From NCBI GenBank assembly GCA_902615325.1, contig CACMOJ010000004.1:1-64000 (forward strand): a DNA stretch of 64,000 nucleotides, given 5' to 3'. Source of the stretch: an uncultured SAR116 cluster alpha proteobacterium. GTDB lineage: Bacteria > Pseudomonadota > Alphaproteobacteria > Puniceispirillales > Marisalimonadaceae. Of the stretch, positions 1-8,704 are shown piece after piece. Position numbers and translations under genes: made by a program. The notes under the pieces are model-generated. The model made no database searches. It was not told where the DNA came from and saw only the letters and a program-made list of their open reading frames with translations. Each line of letters opens with the position of its first letter. Position 1 is the first letter of the stretch.

Positions 1-101
1 TAGAAGATGAATTTATTGGAGTTGTTTTTGAGGATAATGAGGATGGAGAAACCTGTTTTCAATTTAATATGACTATATTAAATGAGGATCTTAAAGATTA
101 G
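1..101 (+). CDS. DUF3126 family protein, C-terminal fragment
   Basis: An open frame enters from the left edge and ends at the TAG at 99-101. The visible 32 residues include DEFIGVVFEDNEDGE followed by FNMTILNEDL. This matches the end of the short DUF3126 proteins of alphaproteobacteria, whose usual ending is similar to GDEFIGV...DEDEGE...FQMAIL. Function is unknown for the family. It converges on the next gene with one base between the stops. It is the best taxonomic marker in the window. Confidence 0.7.
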   Translation, partial: EDEFIGVVFEDNEDGETCFQFNMTILNEDLKD

Positions 102-102
102 A

Positions 103-642
103 TTACTTACCGATAATTGCCAGAAAATCCTTACTAATTTCTTTTAAAATACTAATATCAACTTTAAATTTATATAAAAAATACGATATACCTGAAACAA
201 GAAGTAGAAAAATAAAGAACTTGAGACCTTTCTGACTCGTTTTTTGTTGTGGTTTCTTCGTATTTTCTTGCATAGATTGCAGTTTTGTAATTGTTTCTAG
301 TTTTTCTACTCTTTGTGTTAATTCTAAAACAACTTCAACAGAATCATTGAATTTATTTGCAAGTAAATTAAAAGCCTTTTCATTTGTTTTGGCTACTTTG
401 TTTAAGTTTTCTATTATCCCAGATATTTCTGAATTTAAATCAGACTGACTATTTTTATAAACATCATTTTGATTAACTTTATCTTCATTTTCACTATTTT
501 TAATATTAGGATCATCTTTTTTAATTTCATAATTTTCAGGCTTTTCATTGTCATTTTTTTCATTTGGTTCACTAATTTTTTCACCAAAACTTTTTTGCCT
601 CATTAATAATATTTTACTTTTCAAATCTTTATTATCAGTCAT
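103..642 (-). CDS. Hypothetical coiled-coil protein with C-terminal membrane anchor
   Basis: A 179-residue protein with a polar, Asn/Lys/Glu-rich N-terminal half (about residues 1-70). A predicted coiled coil follows (about 75-120). One hydrophobic segment (GLKFFIFLLLVSGISYFLYK, about 138-157) could anchor it in the inner membrane with the bulk in the cytoplasm. I do not recognise a family. The ATG at 642 has an AAGG a few bases upstream. A copy of the GTCGTATA promoter element lies 20-27 bases upstream, inside the end of the ogt gene. That suggests possible co-expression with late flagellar genes, but nothing else ties it to motility. Confidence 0.6.
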   Translation of the reverse strand: MTDNKDLKSKILLMRQKSFGEKISEPNEKNDNEKPENYEIKKDDPNIKNSENEDKVNQNDVYKNSQSDLNSEISGIIENLNKVAKTNEKAFNLLANKFNDSVEVVLELTQRVEKLETITKLQSMQENTKKPQQKTSQKGLKFFIFLLLVSGISYFLYKFKVDISILKEISKDFLAIIGK

Positions 643-661
643 GATTTATACCTTATTAAAC

Positions 662-689
662 TATACGACAAATTTAAAAAAAAATTTTG
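662..689 (-). promoter_or_regulatory. Putative sigma-28-like promoter of the membrane protein gene at 103-642
   Basis: On the minus strand this reads CAAA-N16-GTCGTATA. The -10-like octamer is the same as that before flgM (48583-48590), but the -35 side is weak. The predicted start falls about 13 bases before the ATG at 642. It overlaps the 3' end of ogt, so it would be an internal promoter. Confidence 0.3.
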
Positions 690-982
690 CCATTTACAAA
701 TTTATGTCCCTCATTTTTTAACATAGTTTTTTTTCTTTCAACTCCACCATCAGCACTATACCCACCTAAACCTCCATCCTTTCTTACAACCCTATGACAT
801 GGTATTTCAGGAATATATGGGTTTTTACCACATGCACCAGCGACGGCTCTAACACAGTTTGGGTTACCAATTTTCAAAGCTAGCTCTTGATAAGTAATCA
901 CTTTACCTCTTGGTATTTTTGCAATTTCTATCCAAACTTTCTGCTGGAAGGTTGTGCCTTTGTTAAATTTAAATCTTTTCAT
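674..982 (-). CDS. ogt: Methylated-DNA--protein-cysteine methyltransferase (short form)
   Basis: Suicide DNA repair enzyme that moves the alkyl group from O6-alkylguanine to its own cysteine. The 102 residues cover only the C-terminal active-site domain. The catalytic PCHRV motif is intact (about residues 61-65), preceded by an RAVAGACGKNP DNA-binding helix and followed by GLGGYSGG-type residues (GLGGYSADGG). Cysteine is present, so this is not an alkyltransferase-like protein with Trp at that site. The N-terminal domain of long Ada/Ogt proteins is absent, as in other compact homologues. Confidence 0.9.
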   Translation of the reverse strand: MKRFKFNKGTTFQQKVWIEIAKIPRGKVITYQELALKIGNPNCVRAVAGACGKNPYIPEIPCHRVVRKDGGLGGYSADGGVERKKTMLKNEGHKFVNGKIFF

Positions 983-1013
983 AATATAACCTTCAATAAA
1001 TATGCCAAATATC

Positions 1014-1364
1014 TCAAAATAATTTAAAATTAAAGTTTTTTGATAAATAATGCATTAATAAGGTACAAATTAATGTTACAAAAACTGAAATTAAAATAGA
1101 TAACCAAAAACCAAACTTATTTATACAAAATGGAAATAGTAAAAACATTGGTATTGTTGGTAAAATATATAAAAGTGTGTATGTCATATGATTAGCTATT
1201 TTGATGGTAGATACGTCTTCATAATATAACCAAAATAAAATCAAAAATGTTGTAAGTGGCATTGCTGCAATTAGACCACCAAATCTATCATTTATTTTAG
1301 CTATTTCAGAAATTAAAACGATAATTACTGATGTAATTAAAACTTTGAAAAAAATAATAAACAT
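1014..1364 (-). CDS. Small integral membrane protein, DUF3147-like
   Basis: A 116-residue protein with four hydrophobic segments (about residues 2-20, 28-47, 60-78, 85-108). It carries the sequence FGGLIAAMPLTTFL after the first helix, typical of the DUF3147 family of inner-membrane proteins of unknown function. It lies 31 bases upstream of ogt on the same strand. The 183 bases between its start and the next gene on the right hold no clear motif. Confidence 0.6.
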   Translation of the reverse strand: MFIIFFKVLITSVIIVLISEIAKINDRFGGLIAAMPLTTFLILFWLYYEDVSTIKIANHMTYTLLYILPTIPMFLLFPFCINKFGFWLSILISVFVTLICTLLMHYLSKNFNFKLF

Positions 1365-1547
1365 AAAACAGATATTAATAAGTTTATAAAAAATTAATAT
1401 AATATTTTAAAAAATTTAAATTTAATTTAATTTTTCGTCTATAAATCTTACTAATATTTTAAAAAAAATCTAATCAAACTTTAATTGAATTTTTAAAAGA
1501 ATTTTTTCTATATAGTCTGATTCTTTTTTTAATTACACATTATAATA

Positions 1548-2276
1548 TTAATCAGTTTTGATAACTAATCCTTGCATAGTTGGCAATTCACAAACAAAAT
1601 AGCCTCTTTTAGTAAACCAGTCTAATTCAGCTTTCATCTGATGAATAGCATTATCTGATCCGTAATCATCTAATAGACAAATAGAGCCTCTTACCATTTT
1701 CTCAAATAAGACTTCTAACGCTGCAATTTCTGCGATTGAAGAATTCATGTCTATATGTAAAAAAGAGATCTTGTTTGGCATTTTAATTTCTTTAAAAATG
1801 TCAGGAACTCTTCCTTTAATAATTTTAACGTTTGGAAAAGATTTAAATCTTTGAAGTACCTTTTCATAATTTTCAGGTCCTTTATAACGATCATTAATTG
1901 AATTGAATTTAGATCCAACTCCTAATCTTTTTATATCTATTTGATCTTCTGGAATTCCATCCCAGGTATCAAACAAGTATAAAGTTTTATCATTTTGTTC
2001 AAAATCAGTATATCTAGTTGCAATTGATGAACAAAATCCTCTCCACACGCCACATTCAATTAAATCTCCTTCTAATTTCAAACCATTAATGAAAGACCAT
2101 AAAAAAACATGCATTCTCCATAATTTTCCTTGCTCTTTACTGTTTTCTGCAATTTCATTGAAGATAGAATAAAATTTTTCATCTCTTGTAAAACTTAAAT
2201 TTCTTGCAATAACTTCCATGCCCTCAGCTCTATATAAACTTCTTTCATGTATGTGATTTTGATTTTGTGAATTCAT
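1548..2276 (-). CDS. TylF/MycF-type SAM-dependent O-methyltransferase
   Basis: A 242-residue protein of the TylF/MycF family, which O-methylates sugars on macrolides and polysaccharides with a divalent metal. Visible motifs are the SAM-binding stretch LIECGVWRGFCSS (about residues 75-87), LYLFDTWDGIPED (about 106-118), the metal-ligand region LHIDMNSS (about 173-180) and LLDDYG (about 201-206). It sits at the left end of the flagellin-modification island and is preceded by a clear sigma-54 promoter and an AAAGGAATT ribosome site. I infer that it methylates a sugar of the flagellar glycan; the substrate cannot be read from sequence. Confidence 0.8.
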   Translation of the reverse strand: MNSQNQNHIHERSLYRAEGMEVIARNLSFTRDEKFYSIFNEIAENSKEQGKLWRMHVFLWSFINGLKLEGDLIECGVWRGFCSSIATRYTDFEQNDKTLYLFDTWDGIPEDQIDIKRLGVGSKFNSINDRYKGPENYEKVLQRFKSFPNVKIIKGRVPDIFKEIKMPNKISFLHIDMNSSIAEIAALEVLFEKMVRGSICLLDDYGSDNAIHQMKAELDWFTKRGYFVCELPTMQGLVIKTD

Positions 2277-2309
2277 TTTAATTCCTTTAAAAACTTTATT
2301 AAGAGTGGG

Positions 2310-2326
2310 TGCAAAATTTATTCCAA
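2310..2326 (-). promoter_or_regulatory. Sigma-54 promoter of the TylF-type methyltransferase
   Basis: The minus strand reads TTGGAATAAATTTTGCA: GG at -25/-24 and GC at -13/-12 with ten bases between. The predicted start is near 2299, with AAGGAAT next and the ATG at 2276. It is divergent from the site at 2390-2406. Confidence 0.7.
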
Positions 2327-2389
2327 TTTATCTTTTTGCATTGGTTTTTAGAGTATCAAGTACAACTTGAAATTAAATTCATGTTAATT

Positions 2390-2406
2390 TTGGAACAATA
2401 TTTGCA
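2390..2406 (+). promoter_or_regulatory. Sigma-54 promoter of the TPR-glycosyltransferase operon
   Basis: TTGGAACAATATTTGCA with exact -24/-12 geometry. The predicted start at about 2417 is only seven bases before the ATG at 2424, leaving no room for a normal ribosome site. Confidence 0.7.
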
Positions 2407-2423
2407 GTTATAATGCAAAATTT

Positions 2424-3950
2424 ATGAATAGATGTTTTAGCATGGATGATGTTTCAAAAAATAATAATTTACAAGCGTTATTAAATTATTATGATCAAAA
2501 AAATTTTGAAAAAGTAATCTCAAAATGTAAAAAATTAATCCCCTTAAACAATAAATCTTACATATTACATAGTTTAATGGGTGCGTCTTATGAAGCATTA
2601 AATTGTTACAACAAGGCAATTTTGAGTTACAAAGAATCTTTAAAAATAAATAATAAGATCTTTGAAACATATTTTAATGTAGGTAACATTTATCTTAAAA
2701 AGTTTGATTATAATAATGCGATAAAAAATTATAAAAAGGCATTATTATTAAATAAAACATATTCAGTTGCATACAATAATTTAGGTATCGCCTACTTAGA
2801 AAGTAATGATTTAAAGAATGCAGAAAAAACCTTTAAAAATTTAATGAAAATTGATCCAAATTTCTCCCAAGGAATTTGCAATCTTGCAACTGTATTTCTA
2901 CAAAATAATAATCATCCTGAAGCTTTAAAATTTTATAAATTGGCAATGAAATGTAAAACTTCTATAGAAGAAAAAATAGAAATACAAAAAAATTTATCTT
3001 TGTGTCAATTAAAAACAGAGAACTTTACTGAAGGCTGGAAAAATTATAAAGCAAGGTTAAATACCATTGATTATGTAACATTAAGTAATCTTCCATTTTT
3101 TAATTTTGAAACAAATTATAAAAAAATAATTATACTTCCTGAACAAGGAATTGGTGACGAAATTTTCTTTTCTAGATTTTTTAATGATTTGAAAAAAATA
3201 AATAAAACATTTTATTATTTATGTTCTAAAAAACTGAGCTTGCTTTTTAAAAACTCATTTCCAAACATAAATTTCATAGATAAAACAAAATTTATTCAAA
3301 ATAAAAATTTTCAACAATATTGCTTTAACAAGTATTGTTTTGATAGTCAAATTCACATTGGTGATATAGCAAGTTTTTTTATTAATAATAATAAGGATAT
3401 TGAAAGTAGATCTCAAAAATTCTTAAAAACAAATAAATTAATTCCGAAAAAAATCAATGAAATTTTGCCAAAAAATAAAGTAATATGTGGTCTTTCATGG
3501 ATATCTAAAAATAAAAATACTGCCTTAAAAGGAAAGAACAAAGAACATGTTTCAACAAGTTTAATCAATTTAAAACCTTTACTGACTCAAAAAAACTTTT
3601 ACTTCATAGATTTAAATTATGTAGATACACTTGATCAAAGAACTAAATTTTTTAATAATCATGGCATTAAAATTGTAAAGTTTAACCAAATTGATAATTT
3701 AAATAATTTAAATGAATTATCATCACTAATAAATAGTTGTGATTTTGTAATATCTGTTAGTAATACGACAGCACATTTATCTGCTGGATTAGGCAAAAAA
3801 ACTTTTTTACTCTTACCAAACAAAAATAAGAAAATTTGGTACTGGAATTCTAATTTTGGTAATAGTAGTTGGTACAATTCAATGCAAATATACGAGAATT
3901 TTAAAGAAAAAGATCTAAGAGAACTAATTAAAATATTAAACAATGAGTAG
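2424..3950 (+). CDS. TPR protein with GT9-like glycosyltransferase domain (1)
   Basis: A 508-residue protein. Residues about 15-200 are tetratricopeptide repeats, for example a unit ending NNLGIAYLESNDLKNAE. Residues about 230-505 resemble GT9/heptosyltransferase-like domains: PEQGIGDEIFFSRF near 237, GLSWISK near 355 and a terminal CDFVISVSNTTAHLSAGLGK nucleotide-sugar-site motif. Such TPR-glycosyltransferases often lie beside alphaproteobacterial flagellin genes. I infer flagellin or flagellar glycan glycosylation. It overlaps the next, paralogous gene by eight bases, so the two are translationally coupled. Start chosen: first ATG after the sigma-54 promoter; an in-frame ATG at 2442 is an alternative. 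Confidence 0.75.
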   Translation: MNRCFSMDDVSKNNNLQALLNYYDQKNFEKVISKCKKLIPLNNKSYILHSLMGASYEALNCYNKAILSYKESLKINNKIFETYFNVGNIYLKKFDYNNAIKNYKKALLLNKTYSVAYNNLGIAYLESNDLKNAEKTFKNLMKIDPNFSQGICNLATVFLQNNNHPEALKFYKLAMKCKTSIEEKIEIQKNLSLCQLKTENFTEGWKNYKARLNTIDYVTLSNLPFFNFETNYKKIIILPEQGIGDEIFFSRFFNDLKKINKTFYYLCSKKLSLLFKNSFPNINFIDKTKFIQNKNFQQYCFNKYCFDSQIHIGDIASFFINNNKDIESRSQKFLKTNKLIPKKINEILPKNKVICGLSWISKNKNTALKGKNKEHVSTSLINLKPLLTQKNFYFIDLNYVDTLDQRTKFFNNHGIKIVKFNQIDNLNNLNELSSLINSCDFVISVSNTTAHLSAGLGKKTFLLLPNKNKKIWYWNSNFGNSSWYNSMQIYENFKEKDLRELIKILNNE

Positions 3951-5787
3951 TAATATGAATTTAAAAGAAAATGAAATTTCAGTTGATGATTTAGTAGATA
4001 ATTTTCATTCTTCAAAATTTGATAAAGTATTAAATTTATCAAATTTATTACTAAAAAAAGAACCAAATAATTACATCATATATAATATTTTAGGTGCAAC
4101 ATATAGCAGCTTACAAAATTTCAGAAAATCTATCACATATTATAAAAAAGCTTTGAAAATAAATCCGAATTTTTCACACGGTTATAACAATTTAGGAGTC
4201 TCTTACCAACATATAAATGATATTGATTCTGCATTACAAAGCTATGAAAAATCAGCTCAATTAAACCCAAAATATCCTGGGCCTTTATATAATATAGCTA
4301 ACATATTTTTTGAAGAAAAAAAAGCTGAAAGAGCTATTGAATATTATCAAAAAGCAATAGAATTATCTCCTAATTTTTTAGATGCTTTTAATAATATGGG
4401 AAATTGTTATTTATCTCTTGGAAAATATGATGAATCTATCGATTGTTTTAATAAAATTCTTAAAATTGATAAATTTTATTATAAAGCATATAACAATTTG
4501 GGCCAGGTTTTAAATCTATTAGGAAAATATCAAGAGGCAGAAGAAGTTGTTTTAAAGGGTATAGATCTATGCCCTAAATTTATAGAATTTTATGTAACGC
4601 TCGGACACTCATATATTTCAAACTATGACTTATTAAAATGTATTAAAATTTATAAAAAGGGACTCAAAAGAGACAATGATAATCCTGTAATATTAAACAA
4701 TATTGGACACTATTATATGATTAGAAAAAAATATAAAATAGCCGAGAAATATTTCAAAAAAGCCAAATTAATCAAAAAGGATTATAATGATGTAATAAGA
4801 AACCTTGCACTTTGTCAATTAGCTATAAATAATTTTAAAGAGGGTTGGGAAAATTATAGCTTAAGATTTAATTGTGATGATGTATTGGTACCTCAATATT
4901 TACCAAAATGCAAAAAATACAATTTGAAGGATAGATTTAAAAAAGTTTATATTTGGACTGAACAAGGTATTGGAGATGAGATTTTTTTCTCAAGATTTTT
5001 AAATAATCTTAATACAAAAGAAACTGAATTTTTTTTTCGACCACAAATAAAATTAATACCACTTTTTAGAAATTGTTTCCCTAATTTAAATATTTTAGAC
5101 AGTAAAGTTGATCCAGGTGGCTTTTCTGCAAAAAATGATTTAAATGACTTTAATTTTGATGGCCATATAGCAATTGGAAGCTTGGCTGAATTATTTGCAA
5201 AAGATGAAAAAAAAGTTAGAGCTAGTTCTAAAAAATTTTTAAATCTAAATCATCCAGTTAAACTTACAATTGAAGATCAAATTCCAGAAAAAAATTTAGT
5301 GTGTGGAATTTCTTGGTTTACAAAAACATTGAGTTCAAAAGCAAGTTTAAAAATGTATAAGGAGTTTTTATCTACTACGCTAAATGATTTAAGAAAAATT
5401 TTAAAAATCAAAAATATTTCCTTTATAGACCTGCAATATGGGAATACTGCAATTGAAAAAAATAATTTTTATAAAAATAATGGAGTTAAAATAATTAAAG
5501 ATGGCAATATTGATAATTTCAATGATTTTGTCGGGTTATCTAGCTTAATAGAGAGATGTGATTTTGTTATTTCAGTAAGTAATTCAATTGCTCATTTGTC
5601 TTCAGCTTTAGGAAAAAAAACATATTTAATGCTACCAGGAGGAAAAGGAAAAATGTGGTATTGGAATTCTGATAAAAATGAAAGTTTGTGGTATGAAAAA
5701 ATGAAAATTTTTGTTCAAAAACAACCTGGATGTTGGAAATATGTAGTCGATGAAATTTATAATGATATTAATAATTCTTATCTATAA
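3943..5787 (+). CDS. TPR protein with GT9-like glycosyltransferase domain (2)
   Basis: A 614-residue paralogue of the preceding gene with a longer array. About eight TPR units cover residues 15-300; some end in NNLGVSYQHIND or FNNMGNCYLSLGKYDES. The glycosyltransferase-like domain follows: TEQGIGDEIFFSRF near 340, GISWFTK near 455 and CDFVISVSNSIAHLSSALGK near 545. The TPR part probably holds the protein substrate while the C-terminal domain transfers sugar. That division of labour is inferred from the architecture. The gene starts inside its neighbour, and the FkbM gene follows from its own promoter. Confidence 0.75.
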   Translation: MSSNMNLKENEISVDDLVDNFHSSKFDKVLNLSNLLLKKEPNNYIIYNILGATYSSLQNFRKSITYYKKALKINPNFSHGYNNLGVSYQHINDIDSALQSYEKSAQLNPKYPGPLYNIANIFFEEKKAERAIEYYQKAIELSPNFLDAFNNMGNCYLSLGKYDESIDCFNKILKIDKFYYKAYNNLGQVLNLLGKYQEAEEVVLKGIDLCPKFIEFYVTLGHSYISNYDLLKCIKIYKKGLKRDNDNPVILNNIGHYYMIRKKYKIAEKYFKKAKLIKKDYNDVIRNLALCQLAINNFKEGWENYSLRFNCDDVLVPQYLPKCKKYNLKDRFKKVYIWTEQGIGDEIFFSRFLNNLNTKETEFFFRPQIKLIPLFRNCFPNLNILDSKVDPGGFSAKNDLNDFNFDGHIAIGSLAELFAKDEKKVRASSKKFLNLNHPVKLTIEDQIPEKNLVCGISWFTKTLSSKASLKMYKEFLSTTLNDLRKILKIKNISFIDLQYGNTAIEKNNFYKNNGVKIIKDGNIDNFNDFVGLSSLIERCDFVISVSNSIAHLSSALGKKTYLMLPGGKGKMWYWNSDKNESLWYEKMKIFVQKQPGCWKYVVDEIYNDINNSYL

Positions 5788-5790
5788 ATT

Positions 5791-5807
5791 TTGGAATGAT
5801 ATTTGCA
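5791..5807 (+). promoter_or_regulatory. Sigma-54 promoter of the FkbM methyltransferase gene
   Basis: TTGGAATGATATTTGCA, exact -24/-12 geometry, partly within the gap after the preceding TPR gene. With initiation twelve bases after the -12 C, the transcript would start exactly on the A of the ATG at 5818, giving a leaderless message. Confidence 0.65.
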
Positions 5808-5817
5808 ACACAAAGTT

Positions 5818-6666
5818 ATGCTACCACAAGAATTAAATGAAAAAATAGAAGAATTTAAAAAGCTCGATATCACGGATACTCAATCTATTTGTAATAAAAT
5901 TATAGAGTTTAAAGAAATAGATTTACTAGCCCCTGTGCGAGATAAAGTTTCTAATAAAATTTTGAAATTTAGTGTACAAAATTCCTTCACCAATTACAGA
6001 GCTCAAAGTATATTTGATAAAGAACCAGAGACTATTGAATGGATAAGAGAATTCAAAGATAAATCAATTTTTTATGACATTGGCGCTAATGTTGGGGTTT
6101 ACACAATCTTTTGTGCTTTGATTAAAAATATTGATTGTTTTGCTTTTGAACCAAATGCTCTAAATTTTGAATCTTTGGTTAAAAATATTAATCTTAATAA
6201 ACTAACTGATAAAGTATTTGCATATCCAATAGGTTTAAGTGATATAACAGAATTTACAACACTATATATTAATAATTTAACTACAGGTAGCAGTGGGCAC
6301 TGTGTAGGCAAACCTTATGATCACAATCTACAACTATCTAAATTTGATATAAAGCAACAAGTTCTCTCAATTAAAATTGACGACTTAATAGAAAAATGGA
6401 ATTTTCCAATTCCTAATTATCTAAAAATCGATGTTGATAATATTGAAAATAAAGTTGTTAAAGGAGCATCAAAATTAATTAAAAACAAAAAATTAAAATC
6501 AGTACTTATAGAAATTAATCCACAAAGAAAAATTGATTTAGAGATTTTAAATTTTTTTAGTGCGAACGGTTTTAAATTTAACAAAGATCAAGTAAGAAGA
6601 GCTACAAGAAATGAAGGTTGGAATAAAGGTTACGCCAATCACATATTTTATAGAGAAAAGGAGTAA
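5818..6666 (+). CDS. FkbM family SAM-dependent methyltransferase
   Basis: A 282-residue methyltransferase. The SAM motif FYDIGANVGVYT is near residue 84, followed by CFAFEPNALNFESL. The FkbM signature LKIDVDNIENKVVKGA is near residue 201. Family members O-methylate polyketides and sugars in surface glycans. A frame also opens upstream at a TTG (5803), but that codon lies inside the sigma-54 -12 element, so the ATG at 5818 is preferred. It is followed three bases later by a 2OG oxygenase gene, suggesting successive modification of one substrate, probably a flagellar glycan. Confidence 0.8.
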   Translation: MLPQELNEKIEEFKKLDITDTQSICNKIIEFKEIDLLAPVRDKVSNKILKFSVQNSFTNYRAQSIFDKEPETIEWIREFKDKSIFYDIGANVGVYTIFCALIKNIDCFAFEPNALNFESLVKNINLNKLTDKVFAYPIGLSDITEFTTLYINNLTTGSSGHCVGKPYDHNLQLSKFDIKQQVLSIKIDDLIEKWNFPIPNYLKIDVDNIENKVVKGASKLIKNKKLKSVLIEINPQRKIDLEILNFFSANGFKFNKDQVRRATRNEGWNKGYANHIFYREKE

Positions 6667-6669
6667 ATA

Positions 6670-7425
6670 ATGGATTTAGAAAAATATATTCCTGAGTTAG
6701 AGTATAATATCAGAAATTTAAAATTAAACCATTATCCTTATTCACATTGCGAGACTGAAAATTTTCTTCCAAAAGAATTATTTAATAACGCTATAAAATA
6801 TTTTCCTGAAGACGAGATATTCATCCCTATAACCAAAGCTGATAGTGTTGAAGTTGAGAAAGTAAAAGACCATCCATATAATAACAGAGGGTGTTTAAAT
6901 ATTTATGATTATAATTACCTAAATTATTTAAAAGGAGAAAAATATACTTTTTGGAAAAATTTTAGGAATATCTTTGATTCACCTGAAATAATCAGAGCTT
7001 TTTTAAATTCTAATCCATATTATCTCAAACAACGATATCCAAATGGCTTGTCAGGATTGAAGGTTGGATCTAAATTTCAAATCATATATGATCACAAAGG
7101 TTATGAATTAGGACCTCACACTGATCATCCAGGAAAATTATTCACTATGTTAATTTATTTATCTGATGGACCAAATATAGATGAAAATGTAGTTGGTACC
7201 AGTGTCTATACACCTAAGGATAAGACATTCAAGTGTAACATAGGAAAACATTATGAAACTGAAACCTTTAATAAAGTTTATACGGCTAAGTTTAAAAAGA
7301 ATAACATTTTTGCATTTTATAGAACAAATAACTCATTTCATGGTGTTGAAAAAATAAAGACAAAAAACTTTGAAAGAAAATTAATTCAATACTCAATATG
7401 GCAGACGAACTATAAAGCTGCTTAA
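6670..7425 (+). CDS. 2-oxoglutarate/Fe(II)-dependent oxygenase
   Basis: A 251-residue protein with the double-stranded beta-helix motifs of the 2OG-Fe(II) oxygenase superfamily. The iron-binding HTD lies in GPHTDHPGKLFTMLIYLSDG (about residues 149-168). The distal His is in FYRTNNSFHGVEK (about residue 223), and KLIQYS is a likely 2OG-carboxylate region. The superfamily hydroxylates or desaturates proteins and small molecules. Position after FkbM and TPR-glycosyltransferases suggests it hydroxylates a sugar or a flagellin residue; neither is demonstrated. It converges on the fliT/fliS pair. Confidence 0.75.
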   Translation: MDLEKYIPELEYNIRNLKLNHYPYSHCETENFLPKELFNNAIKYFPEDEIFIPITKADSVEVEKVKDHPYNNRGCLNIYDYNYLNYLKGEKYTFWKNFRNIFDSPEIIRAFLNSNPYYLKQRYPNGLSGLKVGSKFQIIYDHKGYELGPHTDHPGKLFTMLIYLSDGPNIDENVVGTSVYTPKDKTFKCNIGKHYETETFNKVYTAKFKKNNIFAFYRTNNSFHGVEKIKTKNFERKLIQYSIWQTNYKAA

Positions 7426-7451
7426 TTAAATTAAAAATTTATAAAAATAAT

Positions 7452-7748
7452 TTAAACTTTTTTATACTCCGAAAACCTTCTAGCAGTTTCGTAATATTTT
7501 TTTAACTGGTTATTTTTCTTTTTTTGTATTTCTTGAATATTTAATGTATTTCCAACAATTAATTTAGTAAGAATCTCCTTTAATTTATCTTTATCATTGC
7601 CTTGAAATTCTCTAATAATTTCTAATCTTGATTTATCAAGTTTTGGTATTTCTTCAAATCGATTATTTGAGATACAATCTGAAATTTGTTCGGATAGTTC
7701 CTGAAGTTTGTGTAGTACAATCTTTTCAATTTTAAGTGTATTGTTCAT
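7452..7748 (-). CDS. Small helical protein after fliS, FliT-like
   Basis: A 98-residue, almost wholly helical and charged protein with no membrane segment. Its ATG at 7746-7748 overlaps the fliS stop as ATGA, the usual fliS-fliT arrangement. The frame also opens at 7769, but coupling favours 7748. FliT proteins are poorly conserved export chaperones for the cap protein FliD. I assign the role only by size, helicity and position; sequence motifs do not prove it. Confidence 0.45.
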   Translation of the reverse strand: MNNTLKIEKIVLHKLQELSEQISDCISNNRFEEIPKLDKSRLEIIREFQGNDKDKLKEILTKLIVGNTLNIQEIQKKKNNQLKKYYETARRFSEYKKV

Positions 7749-8176
7749 TTTATTTTTATTTCTTGCCATGCTCCGATTATTATATTTAGAGCATCATAAG
7801 CTTTTTTTAATTTTTTGTTATCATTGTCAGCAAAACTTTTTATGATTTGACACCTACAAAACTCGTAAAGTTGAAAAAGATTAATTGAGATGCTACCTCC
7901 TTTATCAAAATCTAAACTGCTTTGTAAGCTGTAAATTGTTGTTAAAGATCTTGTTACATATTTAGAAATAGACTTTTGAGTGTTTTTAAGATTTTGTCTT
8001 TGTTTCGAAATTAAAAAGGCATTTTTCTTATCAATCTCTAAAATTAAAAGATGCATAATACGTGAAAGATCATCAAGTAATAATTTTACAATCTCATATG
8101 GATTTTTTTGCATGTTACTGGTTTTATCAATTTGCTTATAAATATTAAGCATTTTTAAATTTTTTAATGTTGTCAT
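7745..8176 (-). CDS. fliS: Flagellin export chaperone FliS (1)
   Basis: A 143-residue protein with the FliS helical-bundle pattern. PYEIVKLLLDDLSRIMHLLI near residue 26 corresponds to the PxELI.LLYDG region. SSLDFDKGGSISINLFQLYEFC (read from about 88) corresponds to LD...GGEIA.NL..LYDY, and the end AWQEIK matches WxEI. FliS binds flagellin C-termini in the cytoplasm to prevent polymerisation before export. It lies beside flagellin 1; a second FliS is at 28118-28501. No sigma-54 or GTCGT element is visible upstream. Confidence 0.75.
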   Translation of the reverse strand: MTTLKNLKMLNIYKQIDKTSNMQKNPYEIVKLLLDDLSRIMHLLILEIDKKNAFLISKQRQNLKNTQKSISKYVTRSLTTIYSLQSSLDFDKGGSISINLFQLYEFCRCQIIKSFADNDNKKLKKAYDALNIIIGAWQEIKIK

Positions 8177-8212
8177 AATTTCAGTCCAAAACTTGAAATT
8201 TTTTTAAAATTA

Positions 8213-8578
8213 ATGTATTTTAGCAAGATGATTAATCCTATTCATTCTATAAGTTTGTCAGATTACAATACTCCGCATTCTAACAAATTAAATATTAATG
8301 ATAAAACTGCAAACAATATGCCAAATGGACTTCAAAGAGTTTCTGAGGTATCAGAAAATAAATATATAAATGGTAAGTTGCTAAATGATCCAAAAAAGCA
8401 AATTTTCACTGCAAGTTTAGCTCCATCAATTGGATTTTTGACTGAAAGTTTTGTTAAATCTAGAAGCTTATTTTCACCTCTATATAGAAATAATGAGGCT
8501 ATAGCTAAATATGAAGCTATAAGTATAAGTCCATTATCATTAACTACTGTGAAAAAAGATTTAGATAAAATAGCTTAA
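8213..8578 (+). CDS. Hypothetical protein upstream of flagellin 1
   Basis: A 121-residue Ser/Asn/Lys-rich protein without a signal peptide, membrane segment or recognisable domain. It reads in the same direction as flagellin 1, between divergent fliS and the flagellin promoter. The start is uncertain: ATG at 8213 or 8228 (MINPIHSIS), neither with a strong ribosome site. A role in flagellin export or modification is possible from position only. Confidence 0.45.
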   Translation: MYFSKMINPIHSISLSDYNTPHSNKLNINDKTANNMPNGLQRVSEVSENKYINGKLLNDPKKQIFTASLAPSIGFLTESFVKSRSLFSPLYRNNEAIAKYEAISISPLSLTTVKKDLDKIA

Positions 8579-8660
8579 ACCTAACAATTTTGACTAATTT
8601 ATATCTGGTTATTCCATTGTTTTCATTACATATTTAAGCCTCGAAGGATAAATTATTTAT

Positions 8661-8677
8661 TTGGCATATAGTTTGCA
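8661..8677 (+). promoter_or_regulatory. Sigma-54 promoter of flagellin 1
   Basis: TTGGCATATAGTTTGCA matches the -24/-12 consensus closely, including GGCA. The predicted start is at about 8688, followed by GGAGG at 8695-8699 and the ATG at 8705. Confidence 0.8.
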
Positions 8678-8704
8678 CAAATAATCCGACGAACGGAGGT
8701 ATAA

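Noticed and set aside
2437-4066. Minus-strand frames of 77 and 135 codons across the first TPR-glycosyltransferase
   Set aside because: Compositionally biased translations antisense to TPR repeats; no start signals.
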